From contig NZ_CANMVP010000015.1 in the NCBI RefSeq assembly GCF_947501385.1, positions 51,260-115,259 of the forward strand: a stretch of DNA of 64,000 bases. The letters run 5' to 3'. Below the pieces are notes generated by a model. That model was not told where the DNA came from and did not search any database. It saw nothing but the letters and a program-made list of their open reading frames with translations. This DNA comes from an uncultured Polaribacter sp. (GTDB taxonomy: Bacteria > Bacteroidota > Bacteroidia > Flavobacteriales > Flavobacteriaceae). The translations under genes and the position numbers were made by a program. Of the stretch, positions 37,308-46,055 are shown in pieces (positions within the stretch are counted from its first letter, which is position 1; every line of letters begins with the position of its first letter).

Positions 37308-38192
37308 ATGACACATAAAGCTGGTTTTGTAAATATTATTGGAAATCCTAACGTAGGTAAATCAACATTAATGAATGCTTTGGTAGGAGAAAAACTATCT
37401 ATTATTACTTCTAAAGCACAAACTACAAGACATCGAATTTTAGGGATTGTAAATAGAGACGATTATCAGATTGTTTTTTCTGACACTCCTGGTATTATAA
37501 AACCTGCTTATGAATTGCAATCTTCTATGATGGATTTTGTGAAATCTGCCTTAGATGATGCGGATATTCTTATTTATATGGTAGAAGTTGGTGAGAAAGA
37601 ACTTAAAAATGAAGGCTTCTTTAAAAAAATAATCAGCAGTGAAATACCCGTTATTTTATTATTGAACAAAATTGACAAGTCTACTCAAGATGAAGTGGAA
37701 GAAAAAGTTAACTATTGGAAAGAAAAAGTACCAAACGCTTATGTATATGTAATTTCTGCTTTAGAAGGCTTTAATATTGGAAGCTTGTCTGAAAAAATTG
37801 TAGAATTACTACCAGAAGCGCCACCGTATTACCCTAAAGATCAATTAACCGACAAGCCAGAACGTTTTTTTGTAAACGAAAAAATTAGAGAAAAGATCTT
37901 AATTCATTACAAAAAAGAGATTCCGTATTCTGTTGAAGTAGAAACAGAAGAGTTTAGTGAAGAAGAGCATATTGTTAGAATTCGTTCTGTTATTATGGTA
38001 GAACGCGAAACTCAAAAAGGAATTATTATAGGTCACAAAGGTTCGGCGATCAAAAGAGTTGGCGCAGAAGCACGAAAAGATTTAGAAAAATTCTTTGAGA
38101 AAAAAGTGTATATAGAATTGTATGTAAAAGTAAATAAAAATTGGCGTAGTGATAAAACACAACTGAAGCGTTTTGGATATAACAACAAATAG
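37308..38192 (+). CDS. era: GTPase Era
   Basis: A 294-residue ribosome-assembly GTPase acting on 16S rRNA and the 30S subunit. The G domain (1-170) has G1 GNPNVGKST, G3 DTPGI and G4 NKID. The C-terminal KH domain (about 200-290) has the RNA-binding GHKGSAIKRVG loop. Length and motifs are standard. It is convergent with the small membrane-protein gene, 2 bp apart. Confidence 0.97.
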   Translation: MTHKAGFVNIIGNPNVGKSTLMNALVGEKLSIITSKAQTTRHRILGIVNRDDYQIVFSDTPGIIKPAYELQSSMMDFVKSALDDADILIYMVEVGEKELKNEGFFKKIISSEIPVILLLNKIDKSTQDEVEEKVNYWKEKVPNAYVYVISALEGFNIGSLSEKIVELLPEAPPYYPKDQLTDKPERFFVNEKIREKILIHYKKEIPYSVEVETEEFSEEEHIVRIRSVIMVERETQKGIIIGHKGSAIKRVGAEARKDLEKFFEKKVYIELYVKVNKNWRSDKTQLKRFGYNNK

Positions 38193-38194
38193 CT

Positions 38195-38713
38195 CTAGAT
38201 AATTTGTATCATAAAATTATGTAAAGCTTCCATTTGAGGTTTTCCTGTCTCTTTTCCTATTTTACCTAAAAAATACAAGACCATCCAAATACATGGTAAA
38301 GCAACCATCATTACTACAGGGAAAAATATAGCTTCGTTTAAAGATATTTTGGTGTACAAAAGCACGCAAAAACCTAAAAAGGAAACTCCTATTACAAAAT
38401 GAATAAATATAAAGAGTGTCCAAACTTGTGGTTTTGGACCAAAAAGACCTTTTAGCAAAGCTTTTTGTTCTGATTTCTCTATAATTTCTAAATGCAATTG
38501 AGGAGACCAAAAATGTTCTTCTTTTTTGGGTACTGAAATAAAAATATGTCCATCTACAATACTTCCTCTAAAAGGAATTTCATCACTTTTAAAAGATTTA
38601 GAAAATCGATTTAAAACTGTTTCTTTGCTTTCTTCTAGATCGATCACAAACCTTGGTCTTAAAAAAAACTCATTATTTCTTTTTTCTATAATTACTTTCG
38701 ATTTTTCTTTCAT
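38195..38713 (-). CDS. Hypothetical two-helix membrane protein
   Basis: A 172-residue protein not assigned to a known function. The N-terminal ~95 residues are soluble (RFVIDLEESKETVLNRFSKS, SPQLHLEIIE) and predicted mainly beta-stranded. Two hydrophobic helices follow (about 99-122 and 130-150), then a short cytoplasmic tail. It sits between era and der with a divergent promoter region shared with der. Confidence 0.75.
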   Translation of the reverse strand: MKEKSKVIIEKRNNEFFLRPRFVIDLEESKETVLNRFSKSFKSDEIPFRGSIVDGHIFISVPKKEEHFWSPQLHLEIIEKSEQKALLKGLFGPKPQVWTLFIFIHFVIGVSFLGFCVLLYTKISLNEAIFFPVVMMVALPCIWMVLYFLGKIGKETGKPQMEALHNFMIQII

Positions 38714-38768
38714 AAAAATCTATTTTATAACAGTTTAAATTTACGATTAATTATCATACAGTAAATTG

Positions 38769-38776
38769 TATCTTTG
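38769..38776 (+). promoter_or_regulatory. -7 promoter box of der
   Basis: TATCTTTG, an exact TAnnTTTG match 17 bases before the der ATG, predicts a leader of roughly 11 bases. Confidence 0.6.
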
Positions 38777-38793
38777 CAAAAAATTCAATCAAA

Positions 38794-40104
38794 ATGAATA
38801 GCATTGTTGCCATTGTAGGAAGACCAAATGTAGGGAAGTCAACACTTTTTAACAGATTAGTTCAGCGTAGAGAAGCCATTGTAGACTCTGTTAGTGGCGT
38901 TACTAGAGATAGACATTATGGAAAATCTGACTGGAATGGAAAAGAATTTTCTGTAATTGATACGGGGGGTTACGCTATTGGCTCTGATGATATTTTTGAA
39001 GAAGAAATTAGAAAACAAGTTGCTTTAGCAATAGAAGAAGCAGATATTATTGTTTTTGTGGTTGATGTTGAAGAGGGCATTACGCCAATGGACGCGGAAG
39101 TTGCCAAAGTTTTAAGAAAGGTTAAAAAACCCATTTTTGTTACCGTAAATAAAGTGGACAATGCAATGCGAGATGCAGATGCCGTAGAATTTTACAATTT
39201 AGGTTTGGGCGGTTACCATACAATTTCTTCTATAAACGGAAGTGGAACTGGTGACTTATTAGATGCTATAGCAGAAAAAATGCCAGCGCCAGAAGAAGTT
39301 GATTTAGAAAAAGAAGAATTGCCAAGATTTGCAGTTGTAGGAAGACCTAATGCGGGAAAATCTTCTTTTATTAATGCTTTAATTGGTCAAGATAGAAATA
39401 TTGTAACCAATATTGCTGGAACTACAAGAGATGCTATCGACACAAAATACAATAGATTTGGATTTGATTTTAATTTGGTAGATACTGCTGGGATTAGAAA
39501 AAAATCGAAAGTAAAAGAAGATTTAGAATTCTATTCTGTAATGCGTGCTGTACGTTCTATAGAGTACTCAGATGTAATTATATTAGTAGTAGATGCAACT
39601 CGTGGTTTTGAAGGGCAAGATCAAAATATTTTTTGGCTGGCAGAAAAAAACAGAAAAGGAGTTGTAATCTTAATCAATAAGTGGGATTTAGTTGATAAGG
39701 AAACCAATACCATGCGTGATTTTGAAGCCATGGTTAGAAAGCAAATAGCCCCTTTTACAGATGTGCCAATTGTATTTATTTCTGTATTAACAAAGCAACG
39801 TATCTTTAAAGCCATAGAAACTGCTGTAGAGGTTTTTGAAAGAAGAAAAAACAAAATAGCTACAAGTAAGCTGAATGATGTAATGTTAGATATCGTAAAA
39901 AGTTATCCACCACCAGCAACAAAAGGGAAATTTGTAAAGATTAAATACTGCATGCAGTTGCCAACTCAAACACCTCAGTTTGCATTCTTCTGTAATTTAC
40001 CACAATATGTTAGAGATCCTTACAAACGTTTCTTAGAAAACAAACTTAGAGAAATCTACGATTTTTCTGGTGTGCCAATTACAATTTATTTTAGACAGAA
40101 GTAA
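38794..40104 (+). CDS. der: GTPase Der (EngA)
   Basis: A 436-residue 50S assembly GTPase with two G domains in tandem. The first (4-165) has [15 protein letters not shown] and NKVD. The second (175-350) has [14 protein letters not shown] and NKWD. A C-terminal KH-like domain (about 355-436) ends [13 protein letters not shown]. The family is essential and single-copy. Its 3' end is 2 bp from the convergent GLPGLI-family gene. Confidence 0.97.
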   Translation: MNSIVAIVGRPNVGKSTLFNRLVQRREAIVDSVSGVTRDRHYGKSDWNGKEFSVIDTGGYAIGSDDIFEEEIRKQVALAIEEADIIVFVVDVEEGITPMDAEVAKVLRKVKKPIFVTVNKVDNAMRDADAVEFYNLGLGGYHTISSINGSGTGDLLDAIAEKMPAPEEVDLEKEELPRFAVVGRPNAGKSSFINALIGQDRNIVTNIAGTTRDAIDTKYNRFGFDFNLVDTAGIRKKSKVKEDLEFYSVMRAVRSIEYSDVIILVVDATRGFEGQDQNIFWLAEKNRKGVVILINKWDLVDKETNTMRDFEAMVRKQIAPFTDVPIVFISVLTKQRIFKAIETAVEVFERRKNKIATSKLNDVMLDIVKSYPPPATKGKFVKIKYCMQLPTQTPQFAFFCNLPQYVRDPYKRFLENKLREIYDFSGVPITIYFRQK

Positions 40105-40106
40105 CT

Positions 40107-40844
40107 TTAATTTTCTTCTTTCATCAATGTACCAAAAGCTTTTAATTTTTCTTTTAAAGTTGTTTTGGTTTTTGCGGTAGGTTTAATTATGGTGATATTT
40201 TTGGGATTGATTTCTATTTTCTTTGCTAGAAAAACATCATTCCCTTTTTCTATTTCTAAAATTAAACTAGGTAAACCGAAGTAATTTTTAGGTCCAAAAG
40301 CAACAGGTATTTCTTGTGTATACCAAACAATAGTTTTCTTTTTTCTTTCATCAACAAGAACCGCTTTTTTGCTAGTATAACCTAAAATCTTTTTTTCTTC
40401 TTTTTCTAAGTTCCATTTGGGTTCTTCAAAATAAACCAATTCATGTTCAAAGCTCATGTTTTTACCCATGTAATATTTGTCTTCTGTATCTAATTCAATA
40501 TAATATTTATTACTTGAACCAGCTAAAGTAGAAGACATGTTAATTCCATATCCATTTCTACTCTTTAGTTCCTCTAAATCGCTTTCAGATAGGCTATAAT
40601 ATGATTTTTTGTTTCTAAACTCTAAGACAGAAACAACTGCCTTTGTTTTTAAAATTGTACCAAGTACCATTTCTTTAATAGTTTCGTTTTCGTAAAATTT
40701 TATTTGAGATTTTAGTATCATATCAGGCGATAAAATCTTTTCAACAGTATAATAAACCCTACCTGAGATAATTTTTTCTTTTTGTGTGAACGCAGAAATA
40801 GCAATAAACAAACCCATTGTGAGTAATAAGAATTTCTTTTTCAT
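40107..40844 (-). CDS. GLPGLI-family secreted protein
   Basis: A 245-residue exported protein with signal peptide LLTMGLFIAISAFTQ (about 5-19), a beta-rich body (SGRVYYTVEKILS, SFEHELVYFEEP) and the family hallmark YFGLPSLILEIE (about 202), the GLPGLI motif with S for G. The family is common in Bacteroidota; function unknown. Element A copy 3 begins 21 bp upstream of the start codon, so the native promoter has probably been displaced. Confidence 0.87.
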   Translation of the reverse strand: MKKKFLLLTMGLFIAISAFTQKEKIISGRVYYTVEKILSPDMILKSQIKFYENETIKEMVLGTILKTKAVVSVLEFRNKKSYYSLSESDLEELKSRNGYGINMSSTLAGSSNKYYIELDTEDKYYMGKNMSFEHELVYFEEPKWNLEKEEKKILGYTSKKAVLVDERKKKTIVWYTQEIPVAFGPKNYFGLPSLILEIEKGNDVFLAKKIEINPKNITIIKPTAKTKTTLKEKLKAFGTLMKEEN

Positions 40845-40864
40845 GTCTTTTTATTTTAAAATTA

Positions 40865-41188
40865 CCCGTTGTGCATTATGATAAATTCTGTCAATTCGAG
40901 ACCCGAGAAAAAATTTTATCAAGCGGTTGGAATGACGTAATGTCTCCTCGAGCATTACTGAAATGAAAAGTCATTTTCATTGAGAGTACCTAGCGAAGCT
41001 ATCGAGAGGTTAAAGAAGGTCTCGACTGCGCTCGACCAGACATATATTAATAATTTGTAAAACAGTAACTTACAAGCTACGTCAATGGTAGTGAATTTCA
41101 CGTCCCGAAGTTTCCTTTAGATTTTTTTTATTAAAAAATCACTTGAACTGATATTTTGGAATATATTTAACTCAAAATGCACAACGGG
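40865..41188. mobile_element. Inverted-repeat element A, copy 3
   Basis: Ends CCCGTTGTGCATTATGA and CTCAAAATGCACAACGGG are inverses, flanked by the direct repeat TAAAATTA (40857-40864 and 41189-41196; a ninth base, C, also matches). The subterminal segments are arranged opposite to copy 2. The REP-like hairpin seen intact at 1195-1222 is here split: CTCCTCGAGC and CGAGAGG are separated by about 50 bp containing another hairpin (GAAATGAAAAGTCATTTTC). It sits in the divergent promoter region between the GLPGLI gene and the GAF-domain gene. Confidence 0.85.
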
Positions 41189-41246
41189 TAAAATTACAAA
41201 AAAGTAAGTAAATTATAATCAAAACGACTATTCATTTACAATTTTG

Positions 41247-41254
41247 TAAATTTG
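41247..41254 (+). promoter_or_regulatory. -7 promoter box of the GAF-domain gene
   Basis: TAAATTTG, an exact TAnnTTTG match 17 bases before the ATG at 41272. It lies 58 bases beyond the end of element A copy 3, so the element has not removed this promoter. Confidence 0.6.
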
Positions 41255-41271
41255 CAGGTAAAAGCAAAAAA

Positions 41272-43659
41272 ATGAAAATCGTAGAACCTAATTTAGCAAA
41301 TAATGTTGAGTTGCCGCTGCAACTGAATATTTCTTTTCAAAAAGTTCTTGTGCTCTTTGAAAAATATGCTGACAAAGAATTCGAAAAACACCCATTTCAT
41401 GCGACAGCATTAGAAATGATAAAGATTTTTGAAGAACATCCTAAACTAAAAGAGGGCTTTTCAGATTACTCTTTGCTTGAAAAATACAAAGAAAAAATAG
41501 ATTTACTACTAGAACCTTTATTTCCTGAACCGTTAAGATTAAATGAAATAAAAGCGGCTAGTGTACCATTTTCATTTGCATCCTTTAAATTTTCTGATCG
41601 TTTTAAAAACATACTAGAAAATGCTGGTGATGATTACGAATTAAGCGTAAGAAACTTCGAGGATGAAGGCATGTATATTATGGCATGTACCTTTATTTTA
41701 GGTTTTGTATATAACTATACTATTGATACCAAAAGACCTTTTTACTTTGATATTCCAGATAAAAATACTGGAACCATGAAGTATTACAGAGCTACTTTTA
41801 ATGGTGATTTCTCTGAAATTATAGCGACCGAAAATGCTCCAAAAATTACACAAGATGATTATAGAAAGTTATTAAATAGTTTTAATGATATTGAATTGTG
41901 GAAACAAAAATTCCCGCCAAATAGTTACATATTCAAAGGCTTCGGAATTATTAATTTATTCGATGTTACCTCAGAAGAAATGTTGTCTGCTATTAAAGCG
42001 AATTTATTAGAAGGTGGAGATCAGTTAATCTTTAAACTTCAAAATAATTTAAGAGACTTTTACAGCATTAGAGATTTAAAATTAGGCTACTCTATCTTTG
42101 ATAATTTAAATGATAAAATATGCGAAACTTCCATAGGAAAATCTAACAGTATCATATTAAGTAATAAAGAAGAAATAGATTGCTCTTCAGGTTATTTTTG
42201 TGATGGTATTGTACAAAAAGTTTTTGTAGATTATGAAACTTTTGTCATTTCAGATATTGAAGAATATGGCAAAGAAACAGATAAAAATCTTTTTTACCAG
42301 AGTTTGTACGATAGCGGAATTCAAAGTATTATTTTAATTCCAATTAAAACTACAAAAAATGGAGATCTCGCCTTGTTGGAAATTGCATCACCAAATGCGT
42401 ACGATTTAAATTCTGTAAATATCAACAAGTTAAAAGATATCATTCCTGTTTTTGAAGCTGCCGTTAAAAGAACTTCAGAAGAACGTCAAAATGTATTAGA
42501 AGCAACTATTCAAGAAAATTATACCTCTATACACAACTCTGTAAAATGGCGTTTTTATGAAGCTGCAGAAAAATACCACATCGATTCTCAAACAAATGAA
42601 AATGCAAAATTAGATGAAATTATTTTCGATGATGTATACCCATTGTTTGGTCAAAGTGATATAAAAGGTTCTTCAGAAGCTAGAAACAACGCCATAAAAG
42701 AAGATTTAATTACCCAATTAACACTGGCCATTTCTGTGTTAAAAGATGCTTGTCAAAAAGAAAAATTACCTATCTATAATGAGTTAATGTTTCGGGTTTC
42801 CACCTATTTAAAAGATGTAAAAGAAGATTTAAATGCAGGGGATGAAATTAACATTTTAGATTTTCTGCAAACAGAAATTTATCCTGTTTTTAATCATATT
42901 AAAGACCTTACAAAAGAACTTTCTAAGAAAGTAAAAATTTACATGAACCGTTTAGATAAAGATTTAAACGTAGTTTATGAGAAAAGAAAAGATTACGAAA
43001 AAAGCGTCACTCTTATCAATGAAAAACTAGCTAAATTTATAGATAAGAGACAAAAAGACGCGCAAAAAATGTTTCCTCATTATTTTGAGCGTTATAAAAC
43101 CGATGGTGTTGAGTTTAACATTTATATTGGTGCATCTATTTCTAAACAAAAACCTTTTGATGAGTTGTATTTATACAACCTACGTTTATGGCAACTACAA
43201 GTCATGTGCGAAATGGAAAACATTGCCTTCTCTTTGGTTGATAAAATGCCAAATAGTTTAAGAGTTGCTTCTTTAATTCTAGTGCATAGCAACCCAATGG
43301 CCATTAAATTTAGGATGGATGAAAAACAGTTTGATGTTGATGGAGCGTATAACATTCGCTATGAAATCATTAAAAAAAGAATCGATAAATCGCACATTAA
43401 AGGTAGCGAAGAAAGAGTTACACAACCTGGTAAAATTGCCATTATTTACTCTCAAGACAAAGATGCTTTAGAATATATAAAGTACATCAACTTCTTACAA
43501 TCTAGAAATCAATTAGGAAAAATTGAGTTTCTAGAATTGGAAGACCTACAAGGTGTATCTGGCTTAAAAGCATTGAGAATAGAAGTAATCTATCACAAAG
43601 ATTTTGATGAAAAAAAAGCCATTACACTAAATGACCTAATTAAACAAATTGAAGCCTAG
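41272..43659 (+). CDS. Large GAF-domain protein of unknown function
   Basis: A 795-residue soluble protein. A GAF-like sensory domain lies at about 295-405 (FVISDIEEYGKETDK, GIQSIILIPIKT, GDLALLEIASPN). The N-terminal 290 residues are a conserved but unnamed region, and the C-terminal half has long helices (SKKVKIYMNRLDKDLNVVYE) followed by a mixed domain ending KAITLNDLIKQIEA. There is no kinase, cyclase or DNA-binding output domain that I recognise. Similar large GAF proteins are widespread in flavobacteria. Its 3' end overlaps the convergent HD-PycTM gene by 4 bases. Confidence 0.8.
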   Translation: MKIVEPNLANNVELPLQLNISFQKVLVLFEKYADKEFEKHPFHATALEMIKIFEEHPKLKEGFSDYSLLEKYKEKIDLLLEPLFPEPLRLNEIKAASVPFSFASFKFSDRFKNILENAGDDYELSVRNFEDEGMYIMACTFILGFVYNYTIDTKRPFYFDIPDKNTGTMKYYRATFNGDFSEIIATENAPKITQDDYRKLLNSFNDIELWKQKFPPNSYIFKGFGIINLFDVTSEEMLSAIKANLLEGGDQLIFKLQNNLRDFYSIRDLKLGYSIFDNLNDKICETSIGKSNSIILSNKEEIDCSSGYFCDGIVQKVFVDYETFVISDIEEYGKETDKNLFYQSLYDSGIQSIILIPIKTTKNGDLALLEIASPNAYDLNSVNINKLKDIIPVFEAAVKRTSEERQNVLEATIQENYTSIHNSVKWRFYEAAEKYHIDSQTNENAKLDEIIFDDVYPLFGQSDIKGSSEARNNAIKEDLITQLTLAISVLKDACQKEKLPIYNELMFRVSTYLKDVKEDLNAGDEINILDFLQTEIYPVFNHIKDLTKELSKKVKIYMNRLDKDLNVVYEKRKDYEKSVTLINEKLAKFIDKRQKDAQKMFPHYFERYKTDGVEFNIYIGASISKQKPFDELYLYNLRLWQLQVMCEMENIAFSLVDKMPNSLRVASLILVHSNPMAIKFRMDEKQFDVDGAYNIRYEIIKKRIDKSHIKGSEERVTQPGKIAIIYSQDKDALEYIKYINFLQSRNQLGKIEFLELEDLQGVSGLKALRIEVIYHKDFDEKKAITLNDLIKQIEA

Positions 43660-44858
43660 ACTGGTGCTCCTTTAAGTTTAAACGAAATACCAAAAGCAAT
43701 TACACTAATAATGATGCCTGCCATAAAAACGGTGTATGTAAGTCTTAATATTTTATATTTTCTACTCAGCACCAAACCTAAAAAGTATAAATCTTTAGTT
43801 AAAGAACCATAGAGGTAATCTCTGTCTGTCATCATTTCAGAAATTCCCCATTCAAAATCTTCTAATTGCATTTGATGAAAATTACCGAAGAATAATAAAT
43901 TTACTTTTTTATTAGCAACATCTTCTTTTGTAAATGTACCCTCAGTAACATTAGGTCTTGTTGCTAAAATAGATAAGATGATAGAAACCACCGTAAAACA
44001 AACAAATATTATTGTAGGTATTAATAAGTGAGAATTTGAAGGATTGTCTAATTTTGGCAATAAATTAGACAACGCTAAAGAAACAATAATTGCATTTACA
44101 GACAACAAAATATTTGCTTTTGTATCTGCAATATCACTTAAAGTAATATGGTTTCTTAAGGCAACTCTAAACATCGTCTCAACACCACGCTCTGGAACTT
44201 CACTTTTATTTTTCTTTAAGTCTAATGCTGTTTTTTTCTGTTTAAACTTTTTATTTTCCTTTTTTAATTTATTCTGATTCTTTAAAAGTTTTGCTAAGTT
44301 TTTCTCTTTGTCTTTGCTCCAGTTCTTTAAAGCAAAATCTGTATGATATCTATGTTTTTGAGTGAGAAAAGATAAGTTCAATTCTATCCATTCTTCATTT
44401 TTATACTTTTTATCTAAAGATAGCTCCCACTCTTTTCTTAGTAAAGAAGTATAATCAGAAAAATTATTAGAAGCTAAATGTGCAGAATCTGCATCTTTAA
44501 TAATTTCTTCTAAAATATTTTTAGGTACATGATTCATTTTTGTTGCCAATATAATTTCAGAAATTACTTGAATTCTTTTTTCTGAAATATTTTTAGCTTT
44601 TAAGAATTCTGTAGCTATTTTTACACTTCTTTCTTCATGATCTTTAGACCCTTCAATAAAACCAGTATCATGAAACCATGCAGCAATTGCTAGATTCTCT
44701 GCAGTAGTTTTCTCTATTTCTGAATTTTCTGCAATTTCATTTGTTTTTTCTACAACTCTTTGCGTATGCGCAAGATTATGATATACATAATTTGCATTCA
44801 AATTTTTACTTAATAAATTAAAAACGAATTTTTCTACTTCAATTATTAATGTGCTCAT
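43656..44858 (-). CDS. HD-domain phosphohydrolase fused to a Pycsar-effector-like transmembrane (PycTM/DUF5706) domain
   Basis: A 400-residue protein. The HD domain (about 20-180) has H31, the H63-D64 pair in AWFHDTGF and D122/D124 in IKDADSAHL, a complete set of metal ligands as in nucleotide phosphohydrolases. A charged linker (about 185-220) leads to a PycTM domain: RNHITLSDIADTKANILLSV (about 235-254) and membrane helices at about 250-267, 278-299 and 376-395. PycTM domains act as membrane-disrupting effectors of cyclic-pyrimidine (Pycsar) defence. No pyrimidine cyclase is near, so this fused form may be a housekeeping relative or one that hydrolyses its own signal. Confidence 0.82.
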   Translation of the reverse strand: MSTLIIEVEKFVFNLLSKNLNANYVYHNLAHTQRVVEKTNEIAENSEIEKTTAENLAIAAWFHDTGFIEGSKDHEERSVKIATEFLKAKNISEKRIQVISEIILATKMNHVPKNILEEIIKDADSAHLASNNFSDYTSLLRKEWELSLDKKYKNEEWIELNLSFLTQKHRYHTDFALKNWSKDKEKNLAKLLKNQNKLKKENKKFKQKKTALDLKKNKSEVPERGVETMFRVALRNHITLSDIADTKANILLSVNAIIVSLALSNLLPKLDNPSNSHLLIPTIIFVCFTVVSIILSILATRPNVTEGTFTKEDVANKKVNLLFFGNFHQMQLEDFEWGISEMMTDRDYLYGSLTKDLYFLGLVLSRKYKILRLTYTVFMAGIIISVIAFGISFKLKGAPV

Positions 44859-45027
44859 CGTAAAATTTTATATAAAAATAAACAATTAAAAATGGTTTAT
44901 TTTATTTGAATTATGTCGTAAATTTAAGTATTGCTATCAGCAACTGCAAATTTATTTTTTTTGTAAGTTGAAGCACTGTTTTTCGTCTAAAAAAGATCAT
45001 TCATATAAAAATAAAAAAGAATCAAAT

Positions 45028-45483
45028 ATGCTTACTTGGAAAGAAATTATCCGTTTCGCAACAAAAGGAAACCCTACCCCGAATAAAAGAGTAGAAAAAA
45101 CGGAGACAGAGTGGAAAAAAATATTAACTCCAGAACAATTTAGAATCACCAGAGAAAAAGGAACCGAAAGACCACATACAGGTGCTCTGTGTAGTATTTA
45201 TGAGGAAGGCCAATACAAATGTGTATGTTGTAACACTCCTTTATTTGACGCTACGATAAAGTTTGAATCGAGTTCTGGATGGCCTAGTTTTACGCAACCT
45301 ATCACAGAAAATGCAATTAAATACTTTAAAGATGTTTCTTTTGGTATGGTTAGAGTTGAAGTTTTATGCAATACATGTGATGCGCATTTAGGACATATTT
45401 TTCCTGACGGACCCGCACCTAGTGGCTTGCGTTATTGTATTAATTCTGAAGCTATGCACTTAGAAAAAAGAGGAAGTAAATGA
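45028..45483 (+). CDS. msrB: Peptide methionine-(R)-S-oxide reductase MsrB
   Basis: A 151-residue repair enzyme for R-methionine sulfoxide. Two zinc-binding CxxC motifs (YKCVCCNT and CNTCDAHLGH) and the catalytic Cys in LRYCINSEAM are present. An in-frame ATG at 44968 would add 20 basic residues unlike the family; MLTWKEIIRFA at 45028 is the usual start. No signal peptide is seen, so it is probably cytoplasmic. It overlaps msrA by 4 bases (ATGA) and begins a redox-repair cluster. Confidence 0.93.
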   Translation: MLTWKEIIRFATKGNPTPNKRVEKTETEWKKILTPEQFRITREKGTERPHTGALCSIYEEGQYKCVCCNTPLFDATIKFESSSGWPSFTQPITENAIKYFKDVSFGMVRVEVLCNTCDAHLGHIFPDGPAPSGLRYCINSEAMHLEKRGSK

Positions 45484-46019
45484 GTAATAAAAATAGAAAA
45501 GTTGCCACTTTAGGAGGGGGTTGTTTTTGGTGTACAGAAGCTGTATTTCAAGAAGTAAAAGGTGTAGAGCAAGTAATTTCTGGATATGCTGGCGGAAACG
45601 CTCCTGGAAAACCAACCTATCGAGAAATTTGTTCAGGTTTAACAGGTCATGCAGAAGTAATTCAAATTACTTATAATGAAACGGTTATATCTTATCAAGA
45701 TCTTATTGTTATTTTTATGACCACACATGACCCAACAACGTTAAATAGACAAGGCGCAGATAAAGGTACTCAGTACAGATCTGTAATTTATTATCATAAT
45801 GAAACACAACAGAAAATTGCAGCCGAAGTTTTAAAACAAATTCAGTCTTACTATGATGATAAAATTGTTACCGAAATTACTCCGTTAGCAATTTTTTATG
45901 AGGCAACTCAGGAACATCAAGATTTTTATAAGAATAATAACGGACAAGGATATTGCACTTTTGTAATTGAACCAAAATTGGCGAAATTGCGCAAGTTACA
46001 TTCAGATAAGCTGAAATAA
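45480..46019 (+). CDS. msrA: Peptide methionine-(S)-S-oxide reductase MsrA
   Basis: A 179-residue enzyme reducing S-methionine sulfoxide. The catalytic motif GGGCFWCTEAVFQ (Cys about 16) is followed by GYAGG, HAEVIQI, MTTHDPTTLNRQGADKGTQYRS and the distal resolving-Cys segment GQGYCTFV. It is translationally coupled to msrB. A perfect palindrome follows directly after its stop codon. Confidence 0.95.
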   Translation: MSNKNRKVATLGGGCFWCTEAVFQEVKGVEQVISGYAGGNAPGKPTYREICSGLTGHAEVIQITYNETVISYQDLIVIFMTTHDPTTLNRQGADKGTQYRSVIYYHNETQQKIAAEVLKQIQSYYDDKIVTEITPLAIFYEATQEHQDFYKNNNGQGYCTFVIEPKLAKLRKLHSDKLK

Positions 46020-46043
46020 TACAAGAGACTTAAGTCTCTTGTA
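46020..46043. repeat. 24-bp perfect palindrome between msrA and selO
   Basis: Arms TACAAGAGACTT and AAGTCTCTTGTA meet without a loop, starting on the last base of the msrA stop codon. On the plus strand it is followed by A8, not T, so it is not a standard terminator for msrA. In RNA it would form a strong hairpin between the two genes. It could equally be a binding site for a dimeric protein. Confidence 0.75.
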
Positions 46044-46055
46044 AAAAAAAGTAAT

